A stretch of 64,000 bases of DNA. Origin: Halobaculum sp. CBA1158. GTDB taxonomy: Archaea; Halobacteriota; Halobacteria; Halobacteriales; Haloferacaceae. This document shows, piece by piece, positions 1-8,813 of the stretch; position 1 is the first letter of the stretch, and every line of letters begins with the position of its first letter. The stretch is taken from positions 1,488,001 to 1,552,000 of the forward strand of contig NZ_CP090371.1 of the NCBI RefSeq assembly GCF_021431925.1. Direction: 5' to 3'. A program made the translations under genes and the position numbers. The notes beneath the pieces were generated by a model. That model was not told the origin of the DNA. It saw only the letters and a program-made list of their open reading frames with translations, and did not search any database.

Positions 1-743
1 GGCACGTCGCCGCTTTCGCCCCCGTCGCCCCCGCCGGCGGCGCTCGCGTCGTGCAGGAGCGTCACGTCGGCCCCGCGGGCGACGAGCGCGCGGGCGACCG
101 CCCGGCCGGTGCGACCGGACGCGCGGTTCGTGAGCACGCGGACGGTGTCGATCGGCTCGCTGGTCGGCCCGGAGGTGACGACCACGCGTTCGCCGGCCAG
201 CGGACGGTCGCCGGCAGCCCGCGCCGTCGCCGTCACGATCGCCTCCTCGGTGGCGATCTTCGCTTTCCCCTCCTCGATCCGCGGGTCGACGAACTCGACG
301 CCCCACGACTCCACGCGGTCGATGGCCTCCAGCACGCCCGGATGGTCGTACATCGGCTCGTGCATCGCCGGCGCGCACACGACGGGTACGTCCGCCCCCA
401 ACGCCGTCGTCGCGCAGGTGGTGACCGGCGTGTCGTCGATCGCGGCGGCGACCTTCCCGACGGTGTTGGCGGTCGCCGGCGCGAGCAGGAGCACGTCGGC
501 CCAGCCGTCCCTGCCGCACAGGTCGACGTGCTCGACGCCGCCGGTGATCTCGGTGACGACGTCGTTCTCGGTCGCGAACTCGACGGCCCACGGGTGGACG
601 ATCCCGGCGGCGGCGTCGGTCATCACTCCGCGGACGCTCGCGCCGTGACGGCGGAGTTCGTGGGCGAGTTCCACCACTTTGACGGCCGCGATGGACCCGG
701 AGACGCCGAGCGCGACGTTGGTGTCGGCGAGGAGATCGCTCAT
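1..743 (-). CDS. coaBC: CoaBC, phosphopantothenoylcysteine decarboxylase / phosphopantothenate-cysteine ligase (3' part cut by window edge)
   Basis: This bifunctional cytosolic enzyme makes 4'-phosphopantetheine for coenzyme A. CoaB joins cysteine to phosphopantothenate and CoaC decarboxylates the product using FMN. The start ATG reads from 743 and the protein opens MSDLLADTNVALGVSGSIAA, the flavin-binding start of the CoaC fold. Further on are EHVDLC (the region of the active-site His), APATANTVGKVAA and CAPAMHEPM, all CoaC signatures. VVTSGPTSEPIDTVRVLTN then marks the start of the CoaB domain. About 247 codons lie in the window and the reading frame runs off base 1 without a stop, so most of CoaB lies outside. 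Confidence 0.95.
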   Translation of the reverse strand, partial: MSDLLADTNVALGVSGSIAAVKVVELAHELRRHGASVRGVMTDAAAGIVHPWAVEFATENDVVTEITGGVEHVDLCGRDGWADVLLLAPATANTVGKVAAAIDDTPVTTCATTALGADVPVVCAPAMHEPMYDHPGVLEAIDRVESWGVEFVDPRIEEGKAKIATEEAIVTATARAAGDRPLAGERVVVTSGPTSEPIDTVRVLTNRASGRTGRAVARALVARGADVTLLHDASAAGGGDGGESGDV

Positions 744-1051
744 CGCGGTGGGGTAGGAGGGTTCGGGTGGTAAATCCTCGCCGTGTGGTCGTCCGCGCCG
801 TTGCCCAGTCCTCGCCCGCGACGATCACCGTCGCAAGGTCCGCCCGATCGAGAACCACCACGGCGGTGGGTCGGCGACGCCTCCGTCACGACGGGCGCGT
901 CGTACTCGGCGTCGGCGTCGAGCGTGGTGTCGGTCACGGTCGACGGCGCTGTTCGCGACGGCTACAGTTCCGCGATCGATCCACCGAGGCAGATTCCACC
1001 GACCGTGGGAGCGTGACAACGCCTTTCGGGACCGCGGTCCAACCGTGCGCC
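744..1051. other. Intergenic gap between coaBC and the GYD gene; no supported gene
   Basis: About 300 bases without a convincing gene. A minus-strand reading frame from a GTG at 937 starts plausibly (MTDTTLDADAEYDAPVVTEA) but then turns into Gly/Arg-rich sequence. A neighbouring frame gives a more protein-like continuation (VVVLDRADLATVIVAGEDW). This could be a decayed small gene with a frameshift, or chance in GC-rich DNA. Confidence 0.3.
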
Positions 1052-1339
1052 ATGCCGACGTACACCGTACTCGCGGACGCGGACGAGGCGCAGTTCCAGA
1101 ACCCACAGGAGTTGGTGTCGATCTGGGGCGGTATCCGCGAGGACATCGACCGACTCGGAGGCGAACTGGAGGATAGCTACGCGCTCGTCGGCGGCCACGA
1201 CTTCATGCTCACCTTCGAGGTCGACGAGGAAGACGCCGCCCTCCAGATCGCGCTGGCCATCGAGGGGCGCGGGCTGGACACCGAGACGCTGCGGTCGATC
1301 CCGATCGATCGAATGGGCGACCTCGTCGAGGACGTCTGA
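1052..1339 (+). CDS. GYD domain-containing small protein
   Basis: A 95-residue cytosolic alpha/beta protein of the GYD family, whose function is unknown. The ATG at 1052 gives MPTYTVLADADEAQFQNP, the usual family start; longer in-frame starts upstream give Arg-rich shadow sequence. The family signature is seen in slightly altered form: VGGHDFMLTFEVDEEDAALQ, where GHD stands in for the eponymous GYD, followed by the typical TETLRSIP. The gene is alone between divergent coaBC and the convergent ABC exporter gene. The family call is strong; no role can be inferred from context. Confidence 0.8.
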   Translation: MPTYTVLADADEAQFQNPQELVSIWGGIREDIDRLGGELEDSYALVGGHDFMLTFEVDEEDAALQIALAIEGRGLDTETLRSIPIDRMGDLVEDV

Positions 1340-1382
1340 CCGCCGGCTCCGGCGGTCCTGGAGAACCCCGCGTCGTCCCGCT

Positions 1383-3317
1383 TCAGTCGTCGTCCGGGTT
1401 GCCGACGAGCGTCTCGGCCTGTCGCTCGCGGGCCCGCTGGACGAACTCCTCCGGCAGCGACTCGATCTCGCCGGCCTGCACGCCCCAGAGCTTCGCGTAC
1501 AGCCCGTCGGCCGCAAGCAGTTCCTCGTGGCCGCCGCGCTCGACGACCTCGCCGCCCTCCAACACGAGCACCTCGTCGGCGTCCTTCACCGTCGACAGGC
1601 GGTGGGCGATGACGAACGTGGTGCGGTCCTCGGCGAGGCGGTCGAGGCTCCGCTGGATGAGCATCTCGGTCTCGGTGTCGACGGCGCTCGTCGCCTCATC
1701 GAGCACGAGCACGTCCGGGTCCTGAAGGACGACCCGGGCGATGGAGAGGCGCTGGCGCTGCCCGCCCGAGAGCTTCACGCCGCGCTCGCCGATCCGGGTG
1801 TCGTAGCCGTCCGGGAGGTTCTCGATGAACTCGTGGGCCTCCGCGGCCGTCGCGGCCTCTCGGACCGCCTCGTCGTCGGCGTCGAATCGGCCGTATCGGA
1901 TGTTCTCGGCGACCGTCCCGTCGAAGAGGTACGTGTCCTGGCTCACGTAGCCGATCGACTCCCGGAGCGAGCGCACGGTCACGTCGCGCACGTCGTGGCC
2001 GTCGATCCGAACCGCGCCCTCGTCCACGTCGTACAGCCGCAAGAGGAGCTTCAGCAGGGTCGACTTGCCCGCGCCGGTCGGTCCCACGAGCGCGACCGTC
2101 TCGCCGGCGTCGACCGAGAAGTCCACGTCCCGCAACACCGGTTCGTCCTCGTCCTCGTAGGCGAAGTCGACGTGGTCGTACGCGACATCGCCGTCGACGG
2201 CGGTCAGTTCGACGGCGTCCGCGTCGTCCGTGATCCGCGCGGGGATGTCCTGGAGGCCGAACACGCGCTCGCAGGACGCCTTCGCGTTCTCGTACTGCGA
2301 GACGATGTTCGACACCTCCGCCAGCGGCGTGACGAACCGCTGGGTGAGAAACAGGAACGAGACGAACGTCCCGGAGGTGAGCCCCCCCGTCAGCGGTCCC
2401 GGGGCGGTACCGGTGACGATCCACAGTCCGCCGACGACGAACGTCGTGACGAAGGAGATACCCGCGAACAGCTCCATCCCCGGCCGGTACACGTAGTTGA
2501 GCCGGAGCATCGCGAGCGTCTTCCGGAAGTACGAGTAGGAGGTGTCGGCGACGCGGTCGGTCTCGTACTCCTCCGTGCCCGTGGTCTTGACCAACTGCAT
2601 CCCGCCCAGCGAGTTCTCCAGGCGGGTGTTGAGGTCGGCGACCGCCTCGCGCTGTGCGGCGTACCGGGGCTCGACGGCCTTCATGAACCAGTAGGTGAAC
2701 AGCAGCATTCCGGGCACGGCGACGAGCGTGACCAGCGCCAGTTGGGCGTTCTCGATGAACAGGAACAGCCCGATGCCGAGCAGCATGACCCCGAGTCTGA
2801 CGGAGTTCTGGAGCGCGTCGTCGAGGAACCGCTCGAGGTTCGTCGCGTCGTTGTTGAGGACCGACATGACCTCGCCGGTCTGCTTGTCGTCGAAGAACCA
2901 CATGTCGAGGTCCTGCATCTTGGCGTAGGAGTCCGTCCGCACGTCGTGCATCACCCGGTGAGCGAAGTTGTTCGCGGCGACGCCGTACACCCACGTCAGC
3001 GCGGCCGACACGGCGAACGCGGCGACGATCAGCCCCGCGGAGAACCAGAACTGCGTCTCGTCGGGGGCGTTCGTCGGCAGCCACGCGTCCGGCACCAGCG
3101 ACAGCCTGTACGGCTCGCCTCCGGTGAACGCGGCGTCGATGGCCGCGCCGAGCACGATCGGCGGCAGGAGGCTCGACACCCGGGCGATGACGTTCGCGGT
3201 CATCCCGACGACCAGCCACGGCCACTTGTCGAGCCCGTACTCGGTGAAGAGCCGGTACAACGGGCGCTCGACGCGGTCGCGGTAGACGTCGAACGCGCTC
3301 TCCTCCTCGACGCTCAT
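1383..3317 (-). CDS. ABC transporter fused permease/ATPase (exporter type)
   Basis: A 644-residue half-transporter that would dimerise in the membrane and export an unknown substrate using ATP. The first ~350 residues hold six predicted membrane segments. The nucleotide-binding domain follows, with Walker A GPTGAGKST (about residue 411), signature LSGGQRQR (about 516), Walker B VLVLDEATSAVD (about 535) and the H-loop in FVIAHRLS (about 568). The length and the Asp following the Walker B Glu fit the ABCB/MsbA-like exporter family. The start MSVEEESAFDVYRDRVE is typical for haloarchaeal members. No accessory gene is adjacent, so the substrate is unknown; drug, lipid or peptide are all possible. 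Confidence 0.93.
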   Translation of the reverse strand: MSVEEESAFDVYRDRVERPLYRLFTEYGLDKWPWLVVGMTANVIARVSSLLPPIVLGAAIDAAFTGGEPYRLSLVPDAWLPTNAPDETQFWFSAGLIVAAFAVSAALTWVYGVAANNFAHRVMHDVRTDSYAKMQDLDMWFFDDKQTGEVMSVLNNDATNLERFLDDALQNSVRLGVMLLGIGLFLFIENAQLALVTLVAVPGMLLFTYWFMKAVEPRYAAQREAVADLNTRLENSLGGMQLVKTTGTEEYETDRVADTSYSYFRKTLAMLRLNYVYRPGMELFAGISFVTTFVVGGLWIVTGTAPGPLTGGLTSGTFVSFLFLTQRFVTPLAEVSNIVSQYENAKASCERVFGLQDIPARITDDADAVELTAVDGDVAYDHVDFAYEDEDEPVLRDVDFSVDAGETVALVGPTGAGKSTLLKLLLRLYDVDEGAVRIDGHDVRDVTVRSLRESIGYVSQDTYLFDGTVAENIRYGRFDADDEAVREAATAAEAHEFIENLPDGYDTRIGERGVKLSGGQRQRLSIARVVLQDPDVLVLDEATSAVDTETEMLIQRSLDRLAEDRTTFVIAHRLSTVKDADEVLVLEGGEVVERGGHEELLAADGLYAKLWGVQAGEIESLPEEFVQRARERQAETLVGNPDDD

Positions 3318-3407
3318 TACGAATCGAAACCGCCGGGGGAGACTTAGTCGGACCGGTGTCGACCGACCGTCACGCGCCCGATCGTCCAGACGGAGCCGGG
3401 TCGAACC

Positions 3408-4331
3408 TCACCCGCCGACTCCGACCAACCACAGCACGGGCACCAGCGTCGCCACCGACGCGACCGTCGTCGCGAAGACGGTGACCGAGGCGAGGTCCGG
3501 GTCGCCCCCGAGGGCCGTCGCGTACACGAACGTGGAGACGGCCGTGGGCATCGCGAACATGACGACGCCCGTCCGGACCGTCGCGGCGTCGCCGCCCAGG
3601 GCCGTGAACACCGCGAGCGCGACGACCGGCATGGCCAGCAGCTTCACGGCGGCGACGGTCCCGAGCGTCGGCAGGTCGAGGTCGGTGGCCTCCAGCGACA
3701 GCGACGCGCCGACGCCGAGCAGCGCGACCGGGAGCGCGAGATCCGCCAACACGCCGAGCCCGGAGACGGCGAGCCCCGGCGGGCTCCAGCCGACGGCCGC
3801 CGAGAGGAGTCCCGCAGCGAGCGCCGCCAGCACCGGGTTTCCGGCGAGGCCGCGAAGCTCGCCGACGAGGTCCGTGTCGCCGCCGTTGATGACGCCCAGC
3901 AGCGTGACCGTCGCGGGCACCTGCACCAGCGCGCCGGTGCCGAGGACGACACTCGCCTTCCCGGCCTCGACCGCGCCGGCTCCGAACGTGGCGGCGACGA
4001 TCGGCAGCCCGAGGAAGCCGAGATTCGTGTGGTACGACTGCACGACCGCGACGCTTCGCACGGCCGCCGGCTTCCGCCGACGATGGACGAGCAGGCTCAC
4101 GGCGACGCCGACGGCGACGACGACGACCACGCCGCCGACGAGGCCGACGGACAGCACGTCACCCAGGGGCTGGGCGAACGTCGAGGTGTACACGAGCGCC
4201 GGGAGCGCGACGAGGAAGGCGGCGTCCGTGAGCGCGTCGCGTCGCGACGGCGTCAGCAGTCCGACGCGGCGGCCGGCGACGCCGGCGGCGAGGAGAACGA
4301 GCATGTACGCGAGGTTCGAGGCGACGGACAC
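3408..4331 (-). CDS. AEC-family (auxin efflux carrier-like) permease
   Basis: A roughly 307-residue integral membrane protein of the auxin efflux carrier/bile-acid transporter superfamily, probably a secondary transporter of organic anions. About ten hydrophobic segments are visible. I chose the GTG at 4331 (VSVASNLAYMLVLLAAGVAG), which matches the usual family start in a membrane helix. The open frame continues to an ATG at 4472, but the extra 47 residues are Arg-rich and look like non-coding shadow. Conserved family features include the SYHTNLGFLGLPI segment and the ATALGGDPDLAS region near the C-terminus. The substrate is unknown. Confidence 0.82.
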   Translation of the reverse strand: MSVASNLAYMLVLLAAGVAGRRVGLLTPSRRDALTDAAFLVALPALVYTSTFAQPLGDVLSVGLVGGVVVVVAVGVAVSLLVHRRRKPAAVRSVAVVQSYHTNLGFLGLPIVAATFGAGAVEAGKASVVLGTGALVQVPATVTLLGVINGGDTDLVGELRGLAGNPVLAALAAGLLSAAVGWSPPGLAVSGLGVLADLALPVALLGVGASLSLEATDLDLPTLGTVAAVKLLAMPVVALAVFTALGGDAATVRTGVVMFAMPTAVSTFVYATALGGDPDLASVTVFATTVASVATLVPVLWLVGVGG

Positions 4332-4512
4332 GGGGTTCGGTCGAAGTCGTCGCCCCCGGCGGTTGACGGTTGCGTTCGCGGCGAGCGAGCGTGGTGGCGG
4401 TGTCGTCGCGGGCGCGGTCTCATCGTCGACGCGGTGGCGGCGGCGTCGCCGTCTCGTCGCCGTCGCGGTCACGACTCGGACGGCGTCGCGAGACCGGCGA
4501 GACCGCGACGAC

Positions 4513-5433
4513 CTACGACCTCGGAGTGACCCCGGTGAGTCCCGTCGGCTCGGTCACGCCGTTGGCCGTGAGTGCGAGCCGCCAGGTGCCGGCTTCGGGG
4601 CGACCGGCCGTCTCGATCGACAGCGACCGGACCGACGCGCGCCGAAACAGCGCGACGACGACCGGGAGAGTCACCACGCGGTCGCGGTCGGCGAGCGGGT
4701 ATCCCTCCAGGGTCACTCGCCAGGTCCGCGCGTCGGCGTCGGCGTCGACGGCCGGCGACGTGACGGCGTACGAGCCGACCATCCCGATCGATCCCAACGC
4801 CGAGAGCACGCCCGCGACGGGGTCGGTCTCGTCGCGCGGGGGGGCCGGCATCCGCTCGCCCGCCCCGCGCAGCACCTCGGCGACCGCGTCGGCGTCGAGG
4901 CGGGCCGAAAGCTCGTCGGCGATGCTCCCCAACAGCCTGACGCAGAGCTCGTCGGGATCGTCCACCGCCTCGGCCGAGTCGAGGTATCGGTCCATGATCG
5001 CGTCCTGCAACTCCGTGTGTGTGGAGTCCGCGATCGACTCGAAGACGACGCCCGCGACCGTGTGACAGAAGTCGATCGACGACGCCGGCGGGCGGGCGTC
5101 GGCCGTCGAGACGTTCGTCGTCCCCGACGGTCGCGGTGCGACTCCGGGGTCGTCCGCGGTGGTCGGCTCGGCCGGCGGCGGCGTCGGGTCGGCGACCGCC
5201 TCGCAGGCGACGATATCGTACACCGGCACCTGCGGGTCGTAGCGTCGTAACGTCGCGCGGTACTGCTCGGTGCTTCGGACGGCAGCGCGCGCTGTCGGTC
5301 GGTCCGGAAACCCGAGTCCGTCCGCCGGCACCGGGCGCTCGCCGGTGCGCGCGCAGACCAGCCGGTAGTCGCCGTCGGGGTCGGCGAGCGATTCGATGTG
5401 GCGTCTCAGGTCGCCGAGGGCGGTTCCGATCAT
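4513..5433 (-). CDS. Uncharacterised haloarchaeal protein (DUF7551-like)
   Basis: A 306-residue soluble acidic protein. I recognise the type as a conserved haloarchaeal hypothetical, probably the DUF7551 group, without a known function. The N-terminal 60 residues (MIGTALGDLRRHIESLADPD, then YRLVCARTGERPVP) look like a small domain followed by a Pro/Thr-rich linker (about residues 105-145). The C-terminal half is alpha/beta and ends in strand-rich sequence (TWRLALTANGVTE). It lies 29 bases downstream of the siderophore-binding lipoprotein gene on the same strand only in map order: that gene's stop precedes it, so co-transcription is possible. A longer overlapping Arg-rich frame is a shadow. 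Confidence 0.7.
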   Translation of the reverse strand: MIGTALGDLRRHIESLADPDGDYRLVCARTGERPVPADGLGFPDRPTARAAVRSTEQYRATLRRYDPQVPVYDIVACEAVADPTPPPAEPTTADDPGVAPRPSGTTNVSTADARPPASSIDFCHTVAGVVFESIADSTHTELQDAIMDRYLDSAEAVDDPDELCVRLLGSIADELSARLDADAVAEVLRGAGERMPAPPRDETDPVAGVLSALGSIGMVGSYAVTSPAVDADADARTWRVTLEGYPLADRDRVVTLPVVVALFRRASVRSLSIETAGRPEAGTWRLALTANGVTEPTGLTGVTPRS

Positions 5434-5462
5434 GGTGGTGGCAGGTCGGTCGACGGGCGGAG

Positions 5463-6659
5463 TTACACGTCGCCGCGGATCGCCGCGGACAGCTCCGCCC
5501 GCGAGAACAGCTCACCCGAGAACCGCTCGGGGAAGTACAGCGTCGCGAACCGCTCGAGGTTGAACAGGTGCTGGATCGGGCCCTGATAGATGGGACCGCC
5601 GCGGAACACTCGCCCCTCCTGCACCGCGGTGAGCTCCGAGGCAACCTCGTGGTCCTCCATGAACGAGACGACGGTGTCGCGGAACTCCGCCTCGGTCTTC
5701 GCCTCGTGTCCCCGCAGGAGGATCGAGTCGGGGTCCACCGACAGCATCGTCTCGTAGTCGATCTGTCCTCGCTCGTTCGTCGACAGCCCCGAGACGCCGG
5801 AGCCCGAGAGCGCGTCGGCGATCCCGAGGTCCCGGAACTGCTTTTTGTTCGTTCCGCGGTCCGAGAGCCGGTACGGGTAGAACCGCTCGGGGTCGTCGCC
5901 CGCGCCGAAACACAGCAGGGCGTTCGGCCGGTCGTCGGCGCTCGGGAGGCTCGCGCTCACCGTCGCGACGGCGTCGTCGTGTACCGCCTTCACCGCCTCG
6001 TAGCGGTCCTCCCGTCGGAACACCTGCGCGACCTTCTCGAACGCCTCGTACAGCGTGTAGTACCGGTACTCGTGCCAGCCGTCGGTGCGTCGGAATATCG
6101 TGTTGGCGACGAACGGTCCCACGTCCTCGGCGACGCCGTCCACGTCGGACTGCTCCAGTCCGAAGCCGTTGTTGACGAGCCATTGCGGGTCGATCAGGTG
6201 CACGTCGCTGTCCAGCTCGTAGAACAGCTCCCGGTCGACGGCGAACGAGTCGCCGAGCAACTGCGTCGGCTCGGCGGCGACCGAGACGCCGTCGAGCTCG
6301 TCGTAGTGATCGGTGTAGAACCGCGCCGCGTTCCCGACCGCAAGCAGGTCCTCGCCCTTCCCGAGAGCGACCGCCATGTCCGCGTAGCCCGACTCGTAGA
6401 CGGAGAACGTCTCGGGCACCTCCTGAAACGTCACGTCGCCGGCGGGTGCCATCGTCACGGTGTAGCTGGTGTCCTCCGGCGTGGCCGTCCCGGTCGCCGT
6501 CGACTCGGGCGTCGATTCCCCGGAGGTGTCGGTCTCGGTCGGGTCGTCGCCGCCGCTTTGTCCCGAACAGCCCGCGAGGAGACCGCCCGCGACGAGCGCG
6601 CTTCCGTACTTCACGTAGTCACGTCGCGTGAACCGATCGGTCGGATCAGGATCCGTCAT
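5463..6659 (-). CDS. Siderophore/iron ABC transporter substrate-binding lipoprotein
   Basis: A 398-residue extracellular binding protein. Residues 11-31 hold a Tat-type signal (TRRDYVKYGS) ending in a lipobox LLAGC, so it is exported folded and lipid-anchored at Cys31. A Thr/Ser/Glu-rich linker follows to about residue 65. The rest resembles the BtuF/FepB-type class III binding fold: SVYESGYADMAVALGK, then LIDPQWLV and LSVDPDSILLRGHE. The ligand is inferred to be a ferric siderophore or similar iron chelate. No permease or ATPase lies next to it, so it must use partners elsewhere. The start sits a few bases from a double DtxR-like palindrome, which suggests metal-responsive repression. Confidence 0.85.
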   Translation of the reverse strand: MTDPDPTDRFTRRDYVKYGSALVAGGLLAGCSGQSGGDDPTETDTSGESTPESTATGTATPEDTSYTVTMAPAGDVTFQEVPETFSVYESGYADMAVALGKGEDLLAVGNAARFYTDHYDELDGVSVAAEPTQLLGDSFAVDRELFYELDSDVHLIDPQWLVNNGFGLEQSDVDGVAEDVGPFVANTIFRRTDGWHEYRYYTLYEAFEKVAQVFRREDRYEAVKAVHDDAVATVSASLPSADDRPNALLCFGAGDDPERFYPYRLSDRGTNKKQFRDLGIADALSGSGVSGLSTNERGQIDYETMLSVDPDSILLRGHEAKTEAEFRDTVVSFMEDHEVASELTAVQEGRVFRGGPIYQGPIQHLFNLERFATLYFPERFSGELFSRAELSAAIRGDV

Positions 6660-6663
6660 CGGG

Positions 6664-6715
6664 TTTCGGTTCGCCTAAACGAATAAAAGCGATCCGGAAT
6701 TTAGGCGAGCCGAAA
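6664..6715. promoter_or_regulatory. Two DtxR-like palindromic boxes flanking a bidirectional TATA-like element
   Basis: Box 1 (6664-6679) is TTTCGGTTCGCCTAAA and box 2 (6700-6715) is TTTAGGCGAGCCGAAA. Each is an imperfect palindrome of TTTMGG half-sites, and the two are reverse complements of each other except for one base, making a 52-bp inverted arrangement. The A/T-rich core between them (6682-6689, AATAAAAG) is about 27 bases from the minus-strand ATG at 6659 and about 30 bases from a plus-strand ATG at 6717. The half-sites resemble DtxR/IdeR metalloregulator boxes. A role as an iron-dependent operator is inferred. Confidence 0.65.
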
Positions 6716-6831
6716 CATGATTACTCTGCAACACGGCATCGACACCTGCCGCGTCGCTCCCCGTCGGTCGCGACGGACGGCTCGAACCCCCGAGACCGAA
6801 TCCTTACGTCCTGGCCGTCGAATCCGTTGGC

Positions 6832-7374
6832 ATGGACGAACTCGTCGTCTCGACGGACGTGTACGTCGCACCGACGGAGGCGTACGAGTTTCTCATCGAG
6901 TTCCCCCGGTACGAGCGCTACACGGAGTACCTCGAACGGGTGTCGCGCACGCACGGCGACGGCGGGCCGGGATCGCGGTACGCGCTCCGGTTCGCGTGGT
7001 GGAAGCTCTCGTACACCGCCCGCTCGGAGGTGACCGACGTCGACCCGCCGACGCGGATCGACTGGCGGATCCTGAAGGACATCGACGCACGCGGCGCGTG
7101 GGTGATCGAGGGGTACGACGACCTCCCCGCCGAGGCTCCAGCCGACGCGACGGCGGCCTGTCGGGTGACCCTTGAGATCCGCTTCGACGCCGACTCGGCG
7201 GACTCTTCGGCGGTGTCGCTCCCGCCGCTGGTGTCGTTCGGCGGGATCCTCGACCGGGTGAAGGGGCTGGTGGAGGAGGAGGCCGAGCGTGTGGTCAGGC
7301 GGGCGGTCGCCGACCTGGAGGGAAGCGAGCGCGAGGTGACGCTGACCGTCCGGTCCGACGGGGACTCGCTGTAA
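6832..7374 (+). CDS. SRPBCC (START/polyketide cyclase-like) family protein
   Basis: A 180-residue cytosolic helix-grip protein. The sequence opens MDELVVSTDVYVAPTEAYEF, followed by LIEFPRYERYTEYLERV, the typical first strand and helix of the RatA/CoQ10-binding branch of SRPBCC. A long C-terminal helix (GGILDRVKGLVEEEAERVV) closes the cavity. Such proteins bind hydrophobic ligands; the ligand here is unknown. The ATG at 6832 is preferred because upstream in-frame codons give shadow sequence. It is followed 68 bases later by trkA on the same strand, but a functional link is not evident. Confidence 0.82.
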   Translation: MDELVVSTDVYVAPTEAYEFLIEFPRYERYTEYLERVSRTHGDGGPGSRYALRFAWWKLSYTARSEVTDVDPPTRIDWRILKDIDARGAWVIEGYDDLPAEAPADATAACRVTLEIRFDADSADSSAVSLPPLVSFGGILDRVKGLVEEEAERVVRRAVADLEGSEREVTLTVRSDGDSL

Positions 7375-7442
7375 CGGCGCGACTCCGGAACGCTCATTCC
7401 GTTCGGTCGAACACACGCGAGCATGACCGAGGTGGCCCCGCC

Positions 7443-8780
7443 GTGCGCGTCGTGATCATCGGGGCGGGACAGGTCGGCGAGAGCATCGCTGCGGACCTCG
7501 AGGATGGACACGAGGTCGTGATCGTCGAGCGCGACGCCGACCGGTGTGACGAGCTGACCTACTCGCTGGACGTGTTGACCATCAACGGGGACGGAACCGC
7601 CGTCTCGACCCTCGAGGAGGCCGGGATAGGAGACGCGGACATGGTGATCGCCTCCACCGACGACGACGAGACGAACATCGTCGCCTGCTCGACGGCGAAG
7701 GCCGTCAGCGACGCGTTCACCATCGCGCGGATCAAGAACACCGAGTACCTCAGGACGTGGGAGCGGTCGCGCTCGGCGTTCGGCATCGATTTCATGGTGT
7801 GTACGAACCTCCTCACCGCCGAGTCGATCGTCCGCGTCATCGGCCTGCCGGCCGCTCGCGACGTCGACCTCTTCGCCGACGGCGAGGTACAGATGGCCGA
7901 GTTCGAGGTGAGCGAGGGGAGCGCCCTCGTCGGAGAGACGGTCAGCGAGGCCGACCGCTTCGACTCGCTCACGTTCGCGTCGATCCTGCGCGACGACGAG
8001 GTCGTCATCCCGCGCGGGGAGACGCGCATCGAGGTCGGCGACCGCGCGGTCGTCATCGGTTCGCCCGGAAGCGTTCGGGGGTTCGCCGCCGACGTGGCAC
8101 CCGACGAGCACGTCGGCACCGGCGAGGAGGTCGTGATCGTCGGCGGCTCTGAGATCGGCTATCACGCCGCCCGCCTGCTCGGCGAGCGTGGCTTCTCGCC
8201 CCGGCTGATCGAACGCGACCCTGACCGCGCCCGCGACATCGCCGAGGAGCTCCCCGAGACGTTCGTCATGGAGTCCGACGCCACCGACATCGGCTTCCTC
8301 GAGCGCGAGCACATCGGCGACGCCGACGTGCTCATCGCCGCGCTCGACTCCGACGAGAAGAACCTCCTGTCGTGTCTGCTGGCCACCCGCCTCGGCGTCG
8401 AACGAACCGTCGCGATCGTCGACCAGACCGCATACGTCGACATCTTCGAGACGGTCGGCGTCGACGTGGGCGTCAGTCCGCGGGCGGTCGTCGCCGAGGA
8501 GATATCCCGGTTCACTCGGGAGGGGAGCGCCGAGAACGTCGCGCTCATCGAGGACGACCGCGCGGAGGTGCTGGAGGTCGAAGTCACCGAGGAGTCGCTG
8601 CTCGCGAACCGGCCGATCAGCGAGTCGATCCACGACTTCCCGGACTGCCTCGTCATCGGAGCGATCACCCGCGAGGGGGAACTCGTCACCCCGCGGGGCG
8701 ACACCGTGATCCGCCCCGACGACCACGTCGTCGTCTTCTTCGAGGAGAGCGTCGTCGACGAGGTCACGGGGAAGCTATGA
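7443..8780 (+). CDS. trkA: TrkA, Trk potassium uptake regulatory NAD-binding protein
   Basis: A 445-residue peripheral membrane protein that gates TrkH-type K+ channels in response to NAD(H)/ATP. It has the full duplicated RCK layout. The first RCK_N has MRVVIIGAGQVGESIA with Asp/Glu-rich NAD loop IVERDADRCDEL. The first RCK_C lies near residues 145-220. The second RCK_N starts VVIVGGSEIGYHAARLLGER, and the second RCK_C ends the protein. The GTG at 7443 is chosen because it begins exactly at the Rossmann strand. K+ uptake is central to the salt-in osmotic strategy. A matching trkH is 5 kb downstream on the same strand but separated by metal-related genes. Confidence 0.95.
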   Translation: MRVVIIGAGQVGESIAADLEDGHEVVIVERDADRCDELTYSLDVLTINGDGTAVSTLEEAGIGDADMVIASTDDDETNIVACSTAKAVSDAFTIARIKNTEYLRTWERSRSAFGIDFMVCTNLLTAESIVRVIGLPAARDVDLFADGEVQMAEFEVSEGSALVGETVSEADRFDSLTFASILRDDEVVIPRGETRIEVGDRAVVIGSPGSVRGFAADVAPDEHVGTGEEVVIVGGSEIGYHAARLLGERGFSPRLIERDPDRARDIAEELPETFVMESDATDIGFLEREHIGDADVLIAALDSDEKNLLSCLLATRLGVERTVAIVDQTAYVDIFETVGVDVGVSPRAVVAEEISRFTREGSAENVALIEDDRAEVLEVEVTEESLLANRPISESIHDFPDCLVIGAITREGELVTPRGDTVIRPDDHVVVFFEESVVDEVTGKL

Positions 8781-8813
8781 CGCTCTTCCCGTCGGTCACC
8801 GTGGGGGGAGACA

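Noticed and set aside
740-937. Minus-strand small gene upstream of coaBC
   Set aside because: The first 20 residues look acceptable but the frame then becomes Arg/Gly-rich; a frameshifted relic cannot be shown without homologues.
1527-3347. 606-codon open frame opposite the ABC transporter
   Set aside because: It is antisense to a gene with complete Walker and signature motifs and its sequence is low-complexity Arg/Val/Glu-rich.
6717-7175. Plus-strand frame starting right after the DtxR-like box 2
   Set aside because: Only about 16 residues look protein-like; the rest is an out-of-frame reading of the SRPBCC gene. Kept only as a possible remnant of a lost divergent gene.
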